Positions 35,417 to 43,214 of a stretch of 64,000 nucleotides of DNA are shown here, in pieces. A program made the position numbers and the translations under genes. Source of the stretch: JAEXZL01 sp049943125 (GTDB lineage: Bacteria; Bacillota; Clostridia; Clostridiales; Clostridiaceae); NCBI RefSeq assembly GCF_049943125.1, contig NZ_CP188040.1:1798001-1862000 (forward strand), given 5' to 3'. The number at the start of each line of letters is the position of its first letter. Positions within the stretch are counted from its first letter, which is position 1. The notes below the pieces were generated by a model, which had not been told where the DNA came from, did no database searches, and saw nothing but the letters and a program-made list of their open reading frames with translations.

Positions 35417-36868
35417 ATGATGATAGAGGTTAACAAGGATTTTTATGTTATAGAAAGGAGCAATGGCACTCTTTGGTATATAAACCATGAAAAGAATAAA
35501 GGGATTACTTACAAGATTATCAAAAATAGGGTAGTTATAAATTCAGGCCTTCTCTTGAAGGATGTAAAAGAAGGCTTTTCCTTAGAAGTTCTTTCTAAGG
35601 AGGTCATGGCAATTTTCTATGAAGACCTAAAAGGAAATCTTATTCTTCATCTATTTAATGAAATAAACTGGAGAGTATATCCTCTTCTTAATAGAGAAGG
35701 AAATGGAGAAGTTAGCTTATATTATAAGGCTGCAACTTATAATAGCCGATTATATCTTTTTTATAGTATTTATCGAGAGGATAGTGGAAAAACTCTTCTT
35801 GTTTATCATACTGTGGATGGAAATGGAGAGCTTTCAAGTCCCAGAATTATTGATGAACTAAATTTTCAATACGAAATGCCTTTTTATGTATCAACTTCAG
35901 AGGATAATAGCTTATATATTTTATATCAAAGATTTAATGACGATCATGAGCTAGGATATAGAGTTTTAAAGGATAATTCCTCTTACTGGTCAGAATTATA
36001 TACCATAGATAGGAATGTCAAGCCTTTTATAGATTTATCGTTGTTAAAGCTTAAGGATAAGATTCATTGTCTATATTTAATACAGGATGAGTATAATCTA
36101 GTTCTCTGGATAAAAGATGGTGAAGAGATAAGAAAGCACTTATTTATCTCCGAAAATAATATTTCCTCAGGAGTTCTTTTTTTCCTTGAGGAACAACTAT
36201 GGGTGCTGTGGATTGAGGGGGAGTATATATTTGCCACTTTTTCTTTAGATGGTGGAGAGTATTTTAATTTGCCTCCACAGGGGGAGTGCCTAAAGGAAAA
36301 TAAGGTTTATAAGGGAATGTGTAAGCTTAAGGCTATAGGGGCAAATAAAGATTTATACATAAGAGAAATTTTTTTTGCCGATAGAGAGGAGACTACAGCT
36401 CTAGTTTTGGATGATATAGCAAATATATTTACTCCGGGAAGAAATGACAGATATACCTTTTATAAGAAAAATAGTATTCAGGAAATAAAGGCTAAAATGG
36501 CTTATAAAAAGGAAATGGCAGATAAGGATATATTGATAAAGGAATTATATAAAAGTATAGAGGAGCACCGTCAAAGAGCTGAGAGCTATGAAAAGAAGCT
36601 GAAAAATGTTGCTAGTACTATAGAAATTTTTAATAAAAGTAAGGAAGAGCTTAATGAAGGGGTTACCTATCTTCAGGATAAGGTAATAACGAAAGAAAAG
36701 AGGTTAAATGAACTAGAATCTCTATATGTTGAAAGAGAGGAAGAACTAGCTAAGGTCACTGCTAAGCTTGAAGCTATGGAAAGAAAGCTAGAGAGAGAAG
36801 GAAAATCTTCCTCTAAAACTCCATTAAGGGAGTTGTTTTCAGCACTCTTTGATAAAAATAGAGAATAA
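35417..36868 (+). CDS. Beta-propeller-like plus coiled-coil protein of unknown function (long paralogue)
   Basis: A 483-residue soluble protein. Residues 1-330 form repeating strands with aromatic turns (NGTLWYINHE, LILHLFNEINWRVYPLL, SLYILYQRFNDDHELGYR, LWVLWIEGEYIFATFS), about five to six blades of a propeller-like fold. Residues 360-465 form a long coiled coil (KEMADKDILIKELYKSIEEH onward). The fold order matches the shorter protein at 33677, including the LLLKDV motif. Starts at ATG 35417 or 35420 after AAAGGGGAAG are both possible. It may be a structural spacer in a coat or surface layer; the function is unknown. Confidence 0.65.
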   Translation: MMIEVNKDFYVIERSNGTLWYINHEKNKGITYKIIKNRVVINSGLLLKDVKEGFSLEVLSKEVMAIFYEDLKGNLILHLFNEINWRVYPLLNREGNGEVSLYYKAATYNSRLYLFYSIYREDSGKTLLVYHTVDGNGELSSPRIIDELNFQYEMPFYVSTSEDNSLYILYQRFNDDHELGYRVLKDNSSYWSELYTIDRNVKPFIDLSLLKLKDKIHCLYLIQDEYNLVLWIKDGEEIRKHLFISENNISSGVLFFLEEQLWVLWIEGEYIFATFSLDGGEYFNLPPQGECLKENKVYKGMCKLKAIGANKDLYIREIFFADREETTALVLDDIANIFTPGRNDRYTFYKKNSIQEIKAKMAYKKEMADKDILIKELYKSIEEHRQRAESYEKKLKNVASTIEIFNKSKEELNEGVTYLQDKVITKEKRLNELESLYVEREEELAKVTAKLEAMERKLEREGKSSSKTPLRELFSALFDKNRE

Positions 36869-36967
36869 TTAGAGATAAATCTGCCAGGATTTTTAAGCAC
36901 TGATATTATAATTCTTCATAAATATATAATATATTTATATTGTATATTTGGAAGGGTGATGAGACCT

Positions 36968-37261
36968 GTGAATGTTAATGAAAGTCAGTACATGTTTATA
37001 TTTAATTCTACCAATCAAGGAATGCTTCTATACAATGAAATGAAGAAAGAAGGGTTAAATCCATTAATGACTTCAACGCCCTGTGGTCTTAGAAGGGGCT
37101 GCAATCAATCAATTATAATTTCTTTAGAACAAGTAGAAAAGGTAATAGAGCTTGTAGAAAAGAAGGAAATTAAGGTTGTAAATATTTATAAGATTGTAAA
37201 GAAAAATAATCAGAATACCTATGTTCCAATAAAAAAGATTATTAGTTCTACAAAAAATTAG
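36968..37261 (+). CDS. DUF3343-family protein
   Basis: The GTG at 36968 is preferred, with GGTGAT at 36955-36960 seven bases before it; ATG 36959 and GTG 36956 overlap that site. The 97-residue product starts VNVNESQYMFIFNSTNQGML and has the cysteine pair in TSTPCGLRRGCNQSI, which matches DUF3343, a small family proposed as selenium or sulfur carriers. The extra basic C-terminal 20 residues are longer than usual. Its place among surface-protein genes is odd for a sulfur carrier. Confidence 0.7.
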   Translation: MNVNESQYMFIFNSTNQGMLLYNEMKKEGLNPLMTSTPCGLRRGCNQSIIISLEQVEKVIELVEKKEIKVVNIYKIVKKNNQNTYVPIKKIISSTKN

Positions 37262-37365
37262 AGGCACTTTATAACTTGTTTTTAATTGTATGTGTCAGAT
37301 TTTTATCAAAAGCATATATTGTACTAGGATGTTAATCCTTAATTTGTTCACAGGAGATGAAAATC

Positions 37366-37650
37366 ATGGCATTAACTATTAATTTTGATACCCCTCAAAG
37401 TGGAAGCTCAAGGGTCATAGTGGTAACAGGAACTGTTGCAGCTAATACTACTGGATATCTTTTTATAGACCTTGATGTAACTAATGCTGTTACACCTACT
37501 AGAGATAGAAGTTTTTATAGGGTTGTTGTGTATGATAATTCTGCTAGCTCTACTCCTTTAGCAGTAAGTGCGACCTATGCTATGGCTATAGTTCCAAAGG
37601 TATTTGGATCCGATACGGTATCTGTTTCAGGTGCATGGTCATACGTTTAA
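37366..37650 (+). CDS. Small beta-sandwich module protein, homologous to the end of the next gene
   Basis: The ATG at 37366 is preferred because CAGGAG sits 9 bases upstream; ATG 37357 abuts it. The 94-residue, signal-less protein (MALTINFDTPQSGSSRVIVV) is nearly all beta strand. Its pattern GTVAANTTGYLFIDLDV, DRSFYRVVVYDNSA, YAMAIVPKVFGSDTVSVSG, GAWSY lines up along its length with the last 85 residues of the protein at 37723. So it is a free-standing copy of that module. No family is recognised; a structural or assembly role on the spore or cell surface is inferred. Confidence 0.65.
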   Translation: MALTINFDTPQSGSSRVIVVTGTVAANTTGYLFIDLDVTNAVTPTRDRSFYRVVVYDNSASSTPLAVSATYAMAIVPKVFGSDTVSVSGAWSYV

Positions 37651-37668
37651 TATAGCTTAAGAAATTTG

Positions 37669-37691
37669 GCATGGAGCTTATGGCTCCATGC
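37669..37691 (+). terminator. Intergenic hairpin between the two module genes
   Basis: GCATGGAGC (37669-37677), loop TTATG, GCTCCATGC (37683-37691). A perfect 9-bp stem with no strong T run; may be a weak terminator or processing site. Confidence 0.55.
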
Positions 37692-37722
37692 TGTTACTTA
37701 AGAATAAAAAGAGGTGATGACC

Positions 37723-38535
37723 TTGCAAAATATTATGCTTCCAGCAATAAAAAGTTTAACAGTAACCAGTAAAATTCCCAATGGAAATATAAATGAAGGA
37801 GAGATATTTGTAGGAGGGGAAGACGGTTATAAATACGTAAGCTATTTGCTTTTTGATATTTCTACAATACCAAGTAATGCTTCAATAATCAGTGCTGAGG
37901 TAGTTTTATTTAAAACTAATAATTTTAGTGATACTCCACCTTCCCAAGGAATATATATATATCCATTAATGGAGTATTTTAGCAGCTATACTACCTTTAA
38001 TGAATCTCCAGGGGTTACTACACTTACAAGCTCTATTCTAAACCCAGCTACTGCCAAGGTAGCTGTCAGTGCTGATTTAACTTTTATAGTAAGCTTATGG
38101 CACTTGAATAAGCTTCAAGTACCAGGTATAGCACTTATTCCTAGAGATGACAATATCCTTTGGAGCTTTGGTTCTGCAATATCAAATGATACCTACCTAA
38201 TTCCTTTTCTTAAGGTCGTATTTAATTCCATTGAAACCTCTTCTTGTAATATTCATTGTCCTGCAGTATCAGGGAATGTTGCTGTGACAAAAGAAGTGAG
38301 GCTTATTGGCACTGTTGCGGCAGCTTCTAAATATGCATCAGTGATAGATGTAGAGGTAGAAAGAGTAGGTACAGGAATAAAAGATAGCTATTACGTAACA
38401 GATGAGTTTGATAACAGTTTAAGTGGAAACCCATTGCCTGTAGATAAAACCTACAATATAGCAATAGTCCCAGGACTTAAGCCTGGTGACACAGAAACTG
38501 TGGAACATTACGGCTCCTATAGAGGCTTAAATTAA
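37723..38535 (+). CDS. DNRLRE-domain protein with C-terminal shared module
   Basis: The TTG at 37723 is chosen because GAGGTGAT (37711-37718) lies 4 bases before it; ATG 37717 overlaps this site. The 270-residue product starts with LQNIMLPAIKSLTVTSKIPN. Residues 1-170 match the DNRLRE type of extracellular stalk or adhesin domain (DGYKYVSYLLFDISTIPSNA, ISAEVVLFK, FNESPGVT, GIALIPRD). Residues 185-270 are the module also encoded alone at 37366 (LIGTVAAASKYASVIDVEVE, then YNIAIVPGLKPGDT). It has no signal peptide, again as for spore-layer proteins. Role inferred, not shown. Confidence 0.72.
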   Translation: MQNIMLPAIKSLTVTSKIPNGNINEGEIFVGGEDGYKYVSYLLFDISTIPSNASIISAEVVLFKTNNFSDTPPSQGIYIYPLMEYFSSYTTFNESPGVTTLTSSILNPATAKVAVSADLTFIVSLWHLNKLQVPGIALIPRDDNILWSFGSAISNDTYLIPFLKVVFNSIETSSCNIHCPAVSGNVAVTKEVRLIGTVAAASKYASVIDVEVERVGTGIKDSYYVTDEFDNSLSGNPLPVDKTYNIAIVPGLKPGDTETVEHYGSYRGLN

Positions 38536-38545
38536 ATAAGATAAG

Positions 38546-38580
38546 GAAGAGCTTTCAGTTATAGGCTGAAGGCTCTTCTT
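38546..38580. terminator. Bidirectional terminator
   Basis: GAAGAGC-TTTCAG (38546-38558) pairs with CTGAA-G-GCTCTTC (38566-38578). It lies between the convergent genes ending at 38535 and 38597. Confidence 0.75.
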
Positions 38581-38596
38581 TATGATTAATATAGTT

Positions 38597-40387
38597 TTAT
38601 TTCATTAATATTTCTAGTCCTTCTCGATCATAACAATCAAAAAGCTGTATCGATCTTTTGATTTCAGTTTTTGCATAGTCAGTATATCCAAGGCTATGAT
38701 AGAGCTTTCCTAAGGCTAGTAATATATTTTTGTTATCAATAAGTGTTAGTAGCTTAACTGCAGCTTCAAAGATGTCATATAGCTGATTCATTAGTAATAT
38801 AGAAAGGATATCGATGATTATATTAAGATAATCCTCTTCCTCTTTTATAGTGGAGATATCCTCCGTGGCCTCATCAGTTAATAAAGCAATTAGGCTTTCA
38901 TATACTTTAATCTGCTTTTGTTCTGTAGCTGAAGGAGAAAAGCTGGAGCAGTGACTTAAAAGGTTCTTAGCGCTATCATATTCTCTTAAAATAACCAATG
39001 CTAGAGCCTGATTGAGTTTAAGGATTATATTAGATTTCTCAGGAGAATTTTCATTAATCCCTTCCAGTGCTATACACTCCTCAAAGCTACCGGATCTCAA
39101 CAAGGCTGAGAGCCTAAGGTCTAATAGTTTTTCATTGATACCAGAGAGTTTTTCCTGCAAGTCTATATATTCTAGTGCTGCTTCATAAAATCCTTCAGTA
39201 TAAAATACCTCTCCTAGTATATGAAATCTATTAGGATCGGAAGAGATAAAGCCTTCTAATATATCCTTCATTTCTTTTATTGAGGTTTTTTTTATTGTTA
39301 GTATGTGAGCAATATCATATAAAGGGTTATAGAATCTAGGGTTATATTGAAGTGCTTTAACTAAAAAGCTATAGGCCTTGTCATATTCCTTTAAGCTAAT
39401 AAGAAGGGTACCAATTTCGCAAGCAGCTTTAAAGGTTCCAGTTCCATAGAAAAACTTCAAAGGAGAAGGTGACTCTCCTATTTCCAAAGCTTTTTCTAAG
39501 GCATCTAATTGAGAGAGAGGCATTGCCAAAGTCTTATAAATCAGTGCTTTGTAAAAATGAATATCTGCTGCCTTTGGATAATGCTTAAGTCCAATTTCAA
39601 TGAATCTTAATGCATTCTCATAATTCTTTTCCCTATAATTTAAAATTATAATTCTCAAAATTAAAATATAGCTATAACCTAGGTCTGGCTGAAAACTATC
39701 AAAAGCCTTATAAAAACAATCTAAGGCGTCTTTATTTTTATTGAGGTTGGAGTATTCGGTCCCTAAGTTAAAATTTGCAAAAGGATTCTGAGGATCGTTT
39801 TTGAGCTGTTCAAGGATTAAGTTCATAGTTCTATTGCTTTTATTCTTACCCTTAATCACTTTATCTAAATATCCATAATGATGAACCTTTGTTGATGAAA
39901 ATATAATGTTTTGCATATTTTCAGGGTAAATAAGTTGGTTATGGACCTCCCCCTCGTAATGGATTCCTAGATGATTTGGAAATAGTCTAGGGTTTAAGTT
40001 TATAGTTACATTGTTTTCATCAGGTGTATCCCCATGATAACTGAGAGTCTCGAAATTATAGATATAATCCTTGCTTAAGGGTTTTTCAAGGAAGCTTTTC
40101 AAGATTTTCTGATCTTCAGGAAATATAACATCATCTCCATCAAGAATAAAAATCCAGTTCTTTGTAGCCTTCTCTAGTGAAAAGTTCCTAGCCTCGCTAA
40201 AATTATTGTTCCAGGGATAATGATATACCTTTGCTCCAAAGGTTTCAGCTATCTCTACAGTTCTGTCTGTTGAGCCCGTATCTACCAGAATGATTTCCTC
40301 CACAATTCCTTGGGCACTTTCAAGACACTGGGGAAGATATTCTTCTTCATTTTTTACTATCATGCATAGGCTGATAGAATTATTCAT
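38597..40387 (-). CDS. Family 2 glycosyltransferase with TPR repeats (SunS-like architecture)
   Basis: A 596-residue cytoplasmic protein. Residues 1-220 are a GT-A fold family 2 glycosyltransferase: SLCMIVKNEEEYLPQCLES, IILVDTGSTDRTVEIAE (nucleotide site) and FILDGDDVIFPEDQ (the DGDD metal motif). From about residue 190 onward come tandem tetratricopeptide-like helices (NFNLGTEYSNLNKNKDALDC and so on). This GT2-TPR arrangement occurs in SunS-type S-glycosyltransferases and in enzymes modifying surface proteins. It faces the surface-protein genes across a terminator. The acceptor may be one of these proteins, for example the Cys-rich one, but this is inference. Confidence 0.85.
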   Translation of the reverse strand: MNNSISLCMIVKNEEEYLPQCLESAQGIVEEIILVDTGSTDRTVEIAETFGAKVYHYPWNNNFSEARNFSLEKATKNWIFILDGDDVIFPEDQKILKSFLEKPLSKDYIYNFETLSYHGDTPDENNVTINLNPRLFPNHLGIHYEGEVHNQLIYPENMQNIIFSSTKVHHYGYLDKVIKGKNKSNRTMNLILEQLKNDPQNPFANFNLGTEYSNLNKNKDALDCFYKAFDSFQPDLGYSYILILRIIILNYREKNYENALRFIEIGLKHYPKAADIHFYKALIYKTLAMPLSQLDALEKALEIGESPSPLKFFYGTGTFKAACEIGTLLISLKEYDKAYSFLVKALQYNPRFYNPLYDIAHILTIKKTSIKEMKDILEGFISSDPNRFHILGEVFYTEGFYEAALEYIDLQEKLSGINEKLLDLRLSALLRSGSFEECIALEGINENSPEKSNIILKLNQALALVILREYDSAKNLLSHCSSFSPSATEQKQIKVYESLIALLTDEATEDISTIKEEEDYLNIIIDILSILLMNQLYDIFEAAVKLLTLIDNKNILLALGKLYHSLGYTDYAKTEIKRSIQLFDCYDREGLEILMK

Positions 40388-40584
40388 AACATAGTTCCTC
40401 CAAAATATAAATTGATGGATTTAAATGACAATAAAATACCATATATAGTATGATGCTTCAGGTGGTTTTGATAAGAAAAACTTATTGATGACTAAAGGTT
40501 GCAAACCCAAATTATGGCTGGTATATTTATTGCCCTTTTGACTGAAAATAATCAAAGAATAAGAGAAGGCGTATAGAGGTTGCC

Positions 40585-40773
40585 ATGAGAAATACTATTG
40601 TTTGGAGATTCATAGCTAGGATAACCATAGGAATCGCCCTTGCCATATGGCTTTGTGGCTGGCTGGACCGGCTGCTTAACACAGCTCCCTGGCTTATGCT
40701 CTCCTCTTTACTTTATGTTATTATCGGAAGCTTATATCTATTAGTAAAGGAGGCCATGGGAAAGGATGAATAA
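40585..40773 (+). CDS. Small AtpZ/AtpI-like membrane protein
   Basis: A 62-residue protein with two hydrophobic helices (ITIGIALAIWLCGWL and WLMLSSLLYVIIGSLYLLV) and a short polar end. It opens the ATP synthase operon and overlaps the next gene by 8 bases. Small two-helix proteins at this place (AtpZ/AtpQ type) help assemble the c ring or move Mg2+. The family is assigned mostly by place, size and membrane pattern. AGAGGT precedes the ATG. Confidence 0.65.
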   Translation: MRNTIVWRFIARITIGIALAIWLCGWLDRLLNTAPWLMLSSLLYVIIGSLYLLVKEAMGKDE

Positions 40774-41122
40774 ATCACTTTACACATCCATAATCATAAG
40801 ATCGTTGATAGTTATTGGGGCTTTTTATGTAATAGCCTATATACTCACCAGAAGTAATTACATTGCTTTAGGCTTTGTGGTAGGAGGGATTACCAGACTT
40901 GTAGGCTTTATATCCATAGCCATATCCTCAGAATATATCTCTGAAAGCGCCAGGCCAGGCTCCATAGCAGCAGTGCTTTATATAATAAGGCTTATCTTTT
41001 ATGGCTTTGTAGTATCCTGGTCTATCATTAAGGGAATCAATGTAATATCACTATTAGTAGGCTTTTTGATTCTTAATTTTATCATCTATGGAGCTAGGTG
41101 GAAGCTCAGGAGGGCTAGTTAA
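40766..41122 (+). CDS. atpI: ATP synthase subunit I
   Basis: A 118-residue membrane protein with four predicted helices (IIIRSLIVIGAFYVIAYIL, NYIALGFVVGGITRLVGFIS, and two more after AARP-like PGSIAA). Length, pattern and place between the first small gene and atpB fit subunit I, a c-ring assembly chaperone that is not part of the finished enzyme. Sequence conservation in this family is low, so the call leans on context. AAAGGAGG lies before the ATG within the upstream gene. Confidence 0.75.
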   Translation: MNKSLYTSIIIRSLIVIGAFYVIAYILTRSNYIALGFVVGGITRLVGFISIAISSEYISESARPGSIAAVLYIIRLIFYGFVVSWSIIKGINVISLLVGFLILNFIIYGARWKLRRAS

Positions 41123-41124
41123 TC

Positions 41125-41814
41125 ATGGAGGGTATACTTATTACCATTGGAGACTTTAGTTTTTTAGTTCATCAGAGTATATTAATTTGGTTTGGAGTGC
41201 TTGTTTTTGTAGGAATTTTCTTAGCCTGGGGAGGTAGGCGAATAAAAAGAGCGGATCCTACCAAGGAGCCAGAGGGAGCTGTTTTAGTATTTGAAAATAT
41301 AGCAAACCTTGCAAAAGGAGTTATTGGAGCTAATTTAAATGAAAGGACCTGGAGGTATCTACCTTTTTACGGCACTATTATGATATGCATGGCTATCAGT
41401 AATCTCATGGGACTTCTTGGTCTCCAGCCACCCACCTCCAATCTCACCCTAAATTTAACCCTAGCCCTAATGATGGTTATACTGATTCATGGCACGGATA
41501 TAAGGCTTCATGGGATTAAGGGTAAGCTTAAGTCCCTGGCTGAGCCAATAGTTTTTCTATTTCCTCTTAATGTCATAGGAGATTTGGCTCTTCCTGTATC
41601 CTTGACTCTACGTTTATTTGGAAACCTCCTGGGAGGGACTATTATCATAGCCCTTCTCTACAATATGATACGGGCAATAATGCCCTTTGGTATTTTAGCC
41701 TTTGCAGTAACACCCTTTCTACATCTTTATTTTGATGTCTTCACTGCTTTTATGCAGACCTACATCTTCTTTATGCTCACCTCCTTCTTCCTATCGGAGG
41801 TATTGGAGGATTAG
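41125..41814 (+). CDS. atpB: F0F1 ATP synthase subunit a
   Basis: A 229-residue membrane subunit that forms the ion half-channels of F0. The essential arginine is in the conserved helix SLTLRLFGNLLGG, and PFLHLYFDVFTAFMQTYIF forms the last helices. Five to six membrane segments are visible. It starts only two bases after atpI. Its partner c ring carries a sodium-type site, so this subunit probably guides Na+, but residues that set selectivity in subunit a are not well enough defined to tell from sequence. Confidence 0.95.
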   Translation: MEGILITIGDFSFLVHQSILIWFGVLVFVGIFLAWGGRRIKRADPTKEPEGAVLVFENIANLAKGVIGANLNERTWRYLPFYGTIMICMAISNLMGLLGLQPPTSNLTLNLTLALMMVILIHGTDIRLHGIKGKLKSLAEPIVFLFPLNVIGDLALPVSLTLRLFGNLLGGTIIIALLYNMIRAIMPFGILAFAVTPFLHLYFDVFTAFMQTYIFFMLTSFFLSEVLED

Positions 41815-41881
41815 AAGCTTAGGCTACAAGAAGCTTATTAAAAGTAAATAAATATTTCATTTATGTAAGGAGGAATTTTAA

Positions 41882-42127
41882 GTGGATTTTAATCAATATT
41901 TTGTATCTGGTCTTGCACTCCTTGGTGCAGGGATAGCAATGATAGGTGGCTTAGGACCTGGAATAGGTCAGGGCATAGCAGCTAGTAAGGCCTGTGAGGC
42001 TGTAGGAAGGAATCCAGAGGCGGCCGGTGAAATTCGTGCCATGATGGTTCTAGGCATAGCTCTAGCTGAAACCACCGGTATTTATGCCCTGGTTATTGCC
42101 TTAATATTAATATTCTTGAATGGCTAG
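41882..42127 (+). CDS. atpE: F0F1 ATP synthase subunit c, Na+ type
   Basis: An 81-residue two-helix protein forming the rotor ring, starting at GTG 41882 after AAGGAGG. Helix 1 carries GPGIGQG with Pro26 and Gln30, and helix 2 carries ALAETTGIY with Glu63, Thr64, Thr65 and Tyr68. These align, two residues offset, with Pro28, Gln32, Glu65, Ser66, Thr67 and Tyr70 of the Ilyobacter tartaricus Na+ ring. The PxxxQ plus E-S/T pattern is the known signature of Na+-binding c subunits. The prediction is therefore a sodium-translocating ATP synthase. Confidence 0.96.
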   Translation: MDFNQYFVSGLALLGAGIAMIGGLGPGIGQGIAASKACEAVGRNPEAAGEIRAMMVLGIALAETTGIYALVIALILIFLNG

Positions 42128-42154
42128 ATTCTTTTTTGTAAGGAGGTTTCTTCT

Positions 42155-42670
42155 ATGATCAATATAGATAATTATTTACGGCTCAACATAGTAGATGCTT
42201 TGTTGGTACTCATATCAACCTTTTTAATTGTTCTCCTAGCAAGGAAGTACTTCTGGAGTATTTTAAAGGATTATCTAGATAAGCGTCAGGAATATGTAAA
42301 AGCTCAGCTTCAGGAGGCAGAGGGCAGAAACAAAGAAAGTGAGAGCTTTCTTGCGGAGTCTAGAGGAGAGCTTACAAAGGCCAGAAAGCAGGCAGAGGAG
42401 ATTCTACAGATGGCAGAAGCCGAGGCCAGGGAAGAATCTAATATGATAATTGCCGAGGCAAGACAAAAGGCGCAAGACCTCCTGGAGAGGGCAAGAGCTG
42501 AAATAGCTATGGAAAAGAAGGAAGTCGCTGAGGATATGAAGGTGCAGATGGGAGTTATTGCCTTAGCTGCAGCGAAGGAGATAATTGAAAAGGAAGTGGA
42601 TGAAAAGGCTCATCGTAAGTTTATTGAGGATTTCATCCATGAAGCAGGTGGAGGAGCATGGGGAGCATAA
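42155..42670 (+). CDS. atpF: F0F1 ATP synthase subunit b
   Basis: A 171-residue peripheral-stalk subunit with one N-terminal membrane helix (IVDALLVLISTFLIVLLA) followed by a long charged coiled coil (KYFWSILKDYLDKRQEYVKA, and repeated EARE/ARQKAQ segments). It dimerises to hold F1 against rotation. The ATG follows AAGGAGG. It overlaps atpH by 13 bases, so expression is coupled. Confidence 0.95.
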   Translation: MINIDNYLRLNIVDALLVLISTFLIVLLARKYFWSILKDYLDKRQEYVKAQLQEAEGRNKESESFLAESRGELTKARKQAEEILQMAEAEAREESNMIIAEARQKAQDLLERARAEIAMEKKEVAEDMKVQMGVIALAAAKEIIEKEVDEKAHRKFIEDFIHEAGGGAWGA

Positions 42671-43194
42671 TCTCAAAGAACTATGGAGAAGCACTTATAA
42701 GCATTGCAGAGGAAGCTGACTCCCTGAAGGAGTACAAGGAAGAGCTTCAGAGCCTCCGTGATCGCTTAGATAAAAATCAAGAGCTTTTAAAGGTCATGGA
42801 CATTCCCTGGATATCAAAGAAGGATAAAAAAGAGATACTCAGAAAGGTGTTTTCCTCTGATGGTTACATAATGAATTTTATAGAGCTTCTCGTGGATAAA
42901 AATAGATTTTCTTATCTGGAAGAAATATGTGAGGAGTTTATAGATAGAGCAAATGAAAAGCTTAATATCCAGGTGGTTGAGGTTACCTCCGCTGTGGAGC
43001 TAGAGAGAAAAGAGCTTAAAGAAATAAAAAAGCTTTTAGAAAAAAAGCTCGGCACGGATATTGATATCAGAACCGTTGTAGATAGATCTTATATTGCTGG
43101 TATGAGGGTAAAGATTAAAGATAAGGTTCTAGATAATACCGTTCTTAGTAAGCTTGAAGCTATTAAGGAGAGGATTACGAAGGTGGTAATATAG
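42658..43194 (+). CDS. atpH: F0F1 ATP synthase subunit delta
   Basis: A 178-residue subunit linking the b stalk to the top of F1. The helical N-terminal domain starts MGSIISKNYGEALISIAEEA, the usual family opening, and the C-terminal domain has VEVTSAVELERKELKEIKK and GTDIDIRTVVDRSYIAGMRV, matching the conserved D-x-S-L-I-G-G region, here with Ala-Gly. GGTGGAGGA precedes the ATG inside atpF. Confidence 0.93.
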   Translation: MGSIISKNYGEALISIAEEADSLKEYKEELQSLRDRLDKNQELLKVMDIPWISKKDKKEILRKVFSSDGYIMNFIELLVDKNRFSYLEEICEEFIDRANEKLNIQVVEVTSAVELERKELKEIKKLLEKKLGTDIDIRTVVDRSYIAGMRVKIKDKVLDNTVLSKLEAIKERITKVVI

Positions 43195-43214
43195 GAAAAT
43201 TGGGGTGAAAGCAT

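Noticed and set aside
38597..40387. GT2-TPR gene as part of a glycocin (SunS/sublancin) operon or prophage
   Set aside because: No small precursor peptide, no C39 peptidase-containing transporter beside it, and no phage genes; only the enzyme architecture is shared.
41882..42127. V-type or proteolipid-fused c subunit
   Set aside because: Only two helices in 81 residues and a full F-type gene order around it.
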